A DNA stretch of 64,000 nucleotides. Origin: Stromatinia cepivora (lineage: Eukaryota > Ascomycota > Leotiomycetes > Helotiales > Sclerotiniaceae). The translations under genes and the position numbers were made by a program. Position 1 is the first letter of the stretch. Every line of letters begins with the position of its first letter. The notes under the pieces were generated by a model. The model did not search any database. It saw only the letters and a program-made list of their open reading frames with translations, and had not been told where the DNA came from. Positions 60,101 through 64,000 of this stretch are shown piece by piece. The stretch is from contig RCTD01000032.1 of NCBI GenBank assembly GCA_014898415.1, positions 372,001-436,000 of the forward strand. Direction: 5' to 3'.

Positions 60101-60290
60101 TCCAAGAGACGACCAATCCGGGATTAAAAAGCAACCCGCTGCCGATTTTATATCGACCCAGTCGGCAGCCGAGGCTGGACCTTCAAAAGTCGAGACAAGA
60201 GGCTGCGAAGTATCCGCGGTATGGAAATAGGCAGCATTAGATGTGTATTGTTGGAGGAGGGATTTTTTTCGACATCGAGATAGGCTTCAT
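57153..60290 (-). pseudogene. GH71-like alpha-1,3-glucanase, decayed, with Cys-rich and C-terminal helical regions
   Basis: Upstream exons (about 59987-60270, then 59747-59938) read as GH71: YFHTADTSQPLVSTFEG, DWSSLGADAAVQLEGGVADG, PYMMPASPWFYTNLPG, WNDRWTEILLQKPDYVEIIS. The next exon gives SHYISDARSSPPFEDGDDTF. Then the frame meets TGA (59560-59562), TGA (59419-59421) and TAG (59266-59268), between otherwise good sequence (FQIEDIPADVMIYKYIG, VGVYHGSLLVTSTGA). Cys-rich repeats follow (CAVVCAYGYCPIGG, CSFTCRLGYCP, CSFACETGGYC). The last 508 codons are open and end in a hydrophobic helical region (KKRLILLVLTAVLGVVPFVG) like that of some fungal GH18/GH71 proteins. The signal peptide and first ~100 residues are missing. 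GH71 enzymes cut alpha-1,3-glucan of fungal walls. Confidence 0.75.
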
Positions 60291-60299
60291 CTTAGTAGT

Positions 60300-61497
60300 A
60301 AACATACAGCACTTCGTAAATATCTGGCCAATCAACATGTCTTACCAATAACAATGGAAGACGCGCGGCTTAAGTAATGCGCGCGGGTGTAACTCTTGAT
60401 ACAGATAAGCTTAGCATTAAACAGCCGCTCTTCGAAAATCGATCAATCCAAATGTTGTAATGAATTGATATTGGGTTAAGCTTAATCTTGGCAGTGGAGT
60501 AGCGGAAGCTAACCACCAGTTTCTCACCTGCATGGGGGAAAAAAATCAGTGCATGGTAATAAATAGGCGGATCTTCATACCTTTGTGACTAATCGAAATG
60601 TTGTGATAATAATAATAATAATAATGGGAATTGGGATAAGCTTTGGGATAAGCTTAATCTTGGCATTGGAGCAGCCGAAGCTAACTTCAATCACCCGCAT
60701 GGTAAACAGGCGCACGTGGCGGCTCATCGCAAATTCGACCAATCGAAATGTTGTAATTATATTAAATGATCCTACCTCTCATCTCTCAATGTCTCATCTA
60801 TAAGCGCTGCACTTCAAGTCTTTGATATGGGACGTACTCATTTACCAAACCGTCGGGTCCAACAGGTCGGTGAAAAAGCCCTGTTGTCAGCAGTTTGGAC
60901 AAATGGACAAGCGACCTAAGTCTACCAGCTGCCAGTTGTTGAGGGTACAGAATCAATTTGGGCCGTGGGTGTAGATTTCGGGAAGGACAAAGTGTGGAGG
61001 TATAAAGGAACGTGATGTATCATTCTCAAGCAAATAATATATATATAATGGGATACGGGACAATATAGTGTAATTATATCTATTGTGCGACTTGTGTATA
61101 CGTAGTGATATATCTTAAATGTCTCTGAAGCCATTCGAAATAGAAGTCAGGTAAGCTTTTATATGAGTAACCTAATATGGCTAGTACATTGTACTGCAGT
61201 ATGTACTTGACCCTGCATGCATGTGGGATCCGTCACAGCCAATGATATTGATATTTCAATTCACGTGATTCGATTTCTCTAGGGGGCCCTGCGAACGCTA
61301 ATGTCATTACATCCAACCTCATTTGTGTATATGAAGCTCATTACCCTCTAGATTTTGCTATCCAATCTTCTCTTTTTTTACTTCTATATTCTCTCCATAG
61401 TTGATACCTACAGGTTTCAGAATCAGGGATCAACTCTCCTCTCGACCGCCCTCTCAATGAAAAGCTCTCATTCTAAGTTTCAATTCAGACAATAACA
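60300..61497. other. Intergenic between the GH71 remnant and the 2EXR gene
   Basis: The left half holds the repeat cluster listed separately. The right half is the 2EXR promoter, with a CACGTG at 61263-61268. There is no gene; the GH71 N-terminal sequence expected here is absent. Confidence 0.5.
60435..60765. repeat. Partly duplicated segment, three copies of an AATCGAAATGTTGTA-like word
   Basis: CCAAATGTTGTAATGAATTG (near 60449) is followed by a TAAGCTTAATCTTGGCA-x-TGGAG-x-AG-x-GGAAGCTAAC block. A second copy begins TAATCGAAATGTTGTGAT near 60590, with AAGCTTAATCTTGGCATTGG at 60649-60668. A third, shorter copy CCAATCGAAATGTTGTAAT lies near 60738. Confidence 0.75.
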
Positions 61498-62817
61498 ATG
61501 GCAACCGAATTTACCAATTTCCCAACTTTACCATCGGAGCTACGACGCAAGATTTGGAGTTTCTGTATGCCAGAAGGTCGCGTCTTCGAATTCGATCTGC
61601 CTCACGCACATGTGATCGGAACGACATGCTCCGCGTCAATAACGTCCATTGTAAACGCAAGACCGCCATCTATCAGCCAAGTATGCCGCGAGTCTCGCGA
61701 TGTAGCTTTCACAGAAGGTGGATTTCTCTCAGATATACATGATCGATTCAAAGCAAGGGGATTGCCAGAGTTGCCAGACTTTGACGAGGGCGATGAGCAC
61801 GTGGTCAACGAAATTGACAATCCATGGTTTTGCCCCAAAACAGATACTGTACACCTCAACTGGGATGACAGCTATACCGGTCTATTTGACTCGGAACACA
61901 ACCCTATTCCAGTGCTTATTGCCCATGCTCGAATTGCCCAGGGCGGCTCGATCAGGGCAGATCAACTGCTGTCGTTCGAAAAAGAGTATCCAAACATGAA
62001 CGGTCACCCGCGTGACCTACAATATACACACTGGAGCCAGAAACTCCTCCCACTTGAATGTTTGAATAGGTTCAAGGTCTGCATCTTAATCATCAATATC
62101 CACACCACCGATACCCGAGTTGTTGACTCGGGGCTTTTTGGTAGTCTAGCAACACCCATTCAGCTCGTTAACACCTCTGACCGAGAGACCATTCATCGTA
62201 TGTATAAGTTGTGGTGGACTACTTTCCGCGATGAACCTAGATTGAAGGATTCCGAGCCGGAGGAGATATTTGAAGAGATGATTCTTACCCCCGATAACTT
62301 CGAATCACGTGTTAGCAGATGGCATGAGGAGATTGAGCTAAGATGGCTTTGGAAAAACTGGATCAGAAAGTTTCACGAGGGCACACTGCATACGATTGAT
62401 TCACCTGAAGATGTGTTTACAGGGCCTAAAATTGATCGAAATGGAGATCTGGTTACAGGTCTTCATCCATGGCAGATACGTATGCCGGAGCACGCATTCA
62501 ACAAGGCACATCCGTGGGTACAGACCGTACTTCACGATATGCCACGCTTTCAATCTGTGATCATGTTCAGATATTGTAATGTTAAGTGCTATGTTTTAGG
62601 ACGACCAAAAGTACCCAAAAATTGGGGCTCTGGGAGCGGCGAGTCACTCAGTTTCGTACGTAGCCATGACCGGGAGATGGAGAAATTGTTTTGGAAGAAC
62701 CCATTTACATTTGATCCGCAGCTTATTCAAACTCCCCTCCCCTCCACCGAGTCTCCTCGATCAAAAAAGAGGAGAGAGTTCTTTGAGGCATCGAAGAAAC
62801 GAACAGAGGATAAATGA
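61498..62817 (+). CDS. 2EXR-domain protein
   Basis: Single exon, 439 aa, start ATG 61498 in AACAATGGC context. The N-terminal segment FPTLPSELRRKIWSF, followed by ISQVCRESRDVA, is the 2EXR domain that is greatly expanded in filamentous ascomycetes; its biochemical role is unknown. The rest is Trp- and charge-rich (TDTVHLNWDDSY, RWLWKNWIRKFHE) and ends in a basic tail (RSKKRREFFEASKKR) that could act in nuclear targeting (inference). The frame is intact, unlike the decayed gene next to it. Confidence 0.85.
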   Translation: MATEFTNFPTLPSELRRKIWSFCMPEGRVFEFDLPHAHVIGTTCSASITSIVNARPPSISQVCRESRDVAFTEGGFLSDIHDRFKARGLPELPDFDEGDEHVVNEIDNPWFCPKTDTVHLNWDDSYTGLFDSEHNPIPVLIAHARIAQGGSIRADQLLSFEKEYPNMNGHPRDLQYTHWSQKLLPLECLNRFKVCILIINIHTTDTRVVDSGLFGSLATPIQLVNTSDRETIHRMYKLWWTTFRDEPRLKDSEPEEIFEEMILTPDNFESRVSRWHEEIELRWLWKNWIRKFHEGTLHTIDSPEDVFTGPKIDRNGDLVTGLHPWQIRMPEHAFNKAHPWVQTVLHDMPRFQSVIMFRYCNVKCYVLGRPKVPKNWGSGSGESLSFVRSHDREMEKLFWKNPFTFDPQLIQTPLPSTESPRSKKRREFFEASKKRTEDK

Positions 62818-63624
62818 AATTTGTCATAATATGGTAAGATATCATATGATATACCGCCATTTCAGCTTGTTTCTCGATTATTTGAAATACATTGTCCCTT
62901 CAACAAAAAGTCACATTGAGAAACGAAATAATTTTACTATATCCTTCAATCAGGAGGATAAGTATATACAACTTTTTGGAAGAAGAGAAGAGGAGAGAAT
63001 AAGTGGGAAATCAATAGCATATGTTAATTTCTCCCTGGGCTTACGAGAAAAGGGGAGTTTGAATACGCTGCATTTGAGCCCCATGTGCATATCACTTTAA
63101 ACTACCAGCCACTATAACATCACTACTCTTCATTGTAGCCACCACCCATCTGTCGATTTATTAACAAGGTTAATATGGATAAAAAAAGATCTCGATACCT
63201 CTCTCTTACTAGGATTCCATTTCAACCTTTTGTATTAACCAAGAGGACATCATGTTGATCAATGAATTGTTCATTCCTTTGAAGAGTATCCTATAATCAT
63301 CAGGGCTCCAAAGACCACCACCAACTAATTCCTATTAATCAATGGAGTAGCTCATCAATTAATATTTCGTATTGACTAATAAATAGTACGTACTTTTCAG
63401 GTTAGCAGTACTGGCTATCTGACCTGGTTTCAACTTTCTAGCTATGTATTCTAGCTCAAAGTTCACACAAAGCAAGTCTCACACGGAAATGGCACTCAGA
63501 ATTCGGAAGATTTCCATACAACTCATTTCCAATTTCAATAATTATCTATACTAAGATCTTATCGTATCTTCCCCCTTCCCCAATCCCCATGATCCACCAT
63601 TTAATATCTAATACTTAACAATCA

Positions 63625-63687
63625 ACATCTCCTACATCTCCTACATCTCCTACATCTCCTACATCTCCTACATCTCCTACATCTCCC
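63625..63687. repeat. 9-bp tandem repeat (CTCCTACAT)n
   Basis: About seven head-to-tail copies of CTCCTACAT are visible, breaking down into CTCCCATAT at the end. Confidence 0.95.
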
Positions 63688-63718
63688 ATATTTCCCATAT
63701 ATTCCATTCCATACTATA

Positions 63719-63793
63719 CCAATCCAATCCAATCCAATCCAATCCAATCCAATCCAATCCAATCCAATCCAATCCAATCCAATCCAATCCAAT
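63719..63793. repeat. 5-bp microsatellite (CCAAT)n
   Basis: About 15 perfect copies of CCAAT. On the minus strand in one frame it encodes a Trp-Ile-Gly-Leu-Asp repeat, which explains the false open frame there. Confidence 0.95.
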
Positions 63794-64000
63794 ATAAAAA
63801 TTCAAAACAGCATATAATTATACAAACATAAAATATAAAAATAAAAATAATATCATTTATAAGATAAAAAGAGATATAGTTTATAAGAATCAAGAAATAG
63901 AGATAGATGAAAAAGAAACATATGAATGAATGACTCTCACGGGAAAAAAATTCGAGATATATATAAAAGAGATAAGTAAGTGAATTAACCATTTATAAAT

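Larger units (their letters stand above)
62818..64000. other. Intergenic with microsatellites at the right edge
   Basis: The 3' flank of the 2EXR gene continues to AT-rich simple sequence. The frame at 63714-63992 (minus) is created by the CCAAT array and is not a gene. No other feature seen. Confidence 0.5.

Noticed and set aside
63714..63992. 92-codon minus-strand frame with a regular WIGLD repeat
   Set aside because: Produced by the CCAAT microsatellite; not a protein repeat under selection.

Overview
The window looks like nuclear DNA of a filamentous ascomycete. Genes are interrupted by short GT-AG introns of about 45-130 bp, they sit on both strands in no operon order, and AT-rich tracts alternate with ordinary gene-dense sequence. 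The protein repertoire (2EXR protein, fungal rhodopsin-domain protein, cellobiose dehydrogenase, GH71-type enzyme) and the RIP-like decay of transposons fit Pezizomycotina. Leotiomycetes, and Sclerotiniaceae (Botrytis/Sclerotinia relatives) in particular, is my best guess. That placement is inference, not a database result.

Layout. 1-26.6 kb is mostly housekeeping DNA: the 5' end of a fungal rhodopsin-domain membrane protein; an unrecognised two- or three-exon protein; a three-RRM RNA-binding protein; NOB1 and NOP10 (ribosome biogenesis); the PP2A B55 subunit; a TFIIIC subunit 5; the PP2A B56 subunit; a Tlg1/syntaxin-6-like SNARE; a BCS1-family AAA ATPase; and a class I methyltransferase. I resolved most exon boundaries by reading GT/AG sites against frame and family sequence.

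27.4-43.6 kb is a gene-empty, very AT-rich block made by two nested LTR retrotransposons, both on the minus strand. An outer Ty3/Gypsy-type element (27951-42850, target-site duplication GTTAT) was interrupted in its gag by a Ty1/Copia-type element (33373-41633, target-site duplication ATTAT). The LTR pairs differ essentially by C/T and G/A transitions and every coding region is full of stops, the signature of repeat-induced point mutation (RIP).

43.9-64 kb is a mixed region: an unrecognised low-complexity protein, succinate dehydrogenase flavoprotein SDH1 (six exons), a probable MITE at 50073-50587, a nine-exon cellobiose dehydrogenase with haem domain, GMC domain and C-terminal CBM1, a second weaker MITE candidate, a decayed GH71-like alpha-1,3-glucanase with several in-frame stops and no visible N-terminus, a repeat cluster at its broken end, a 2EXR-domain protein, and two microsatellites at the right edge.

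Functional themes: phosphatase targeting (two different PP2A B subunits about 5 kb apart), ribosome maturation (NOB1, NOP10), mitochondria (SDH1, BCS1-like) and plant or fungal polysaccharide breakdown (cellobiose dehydrogenase, dead GH71). I saw no rRNA, tRNA or CRISPR. The strongest leads are the nested RIP-degraded elements with an oversized Copia, the MITE, the GH71 pseudogene with its flanking repeats, and the PP2A gene pair.
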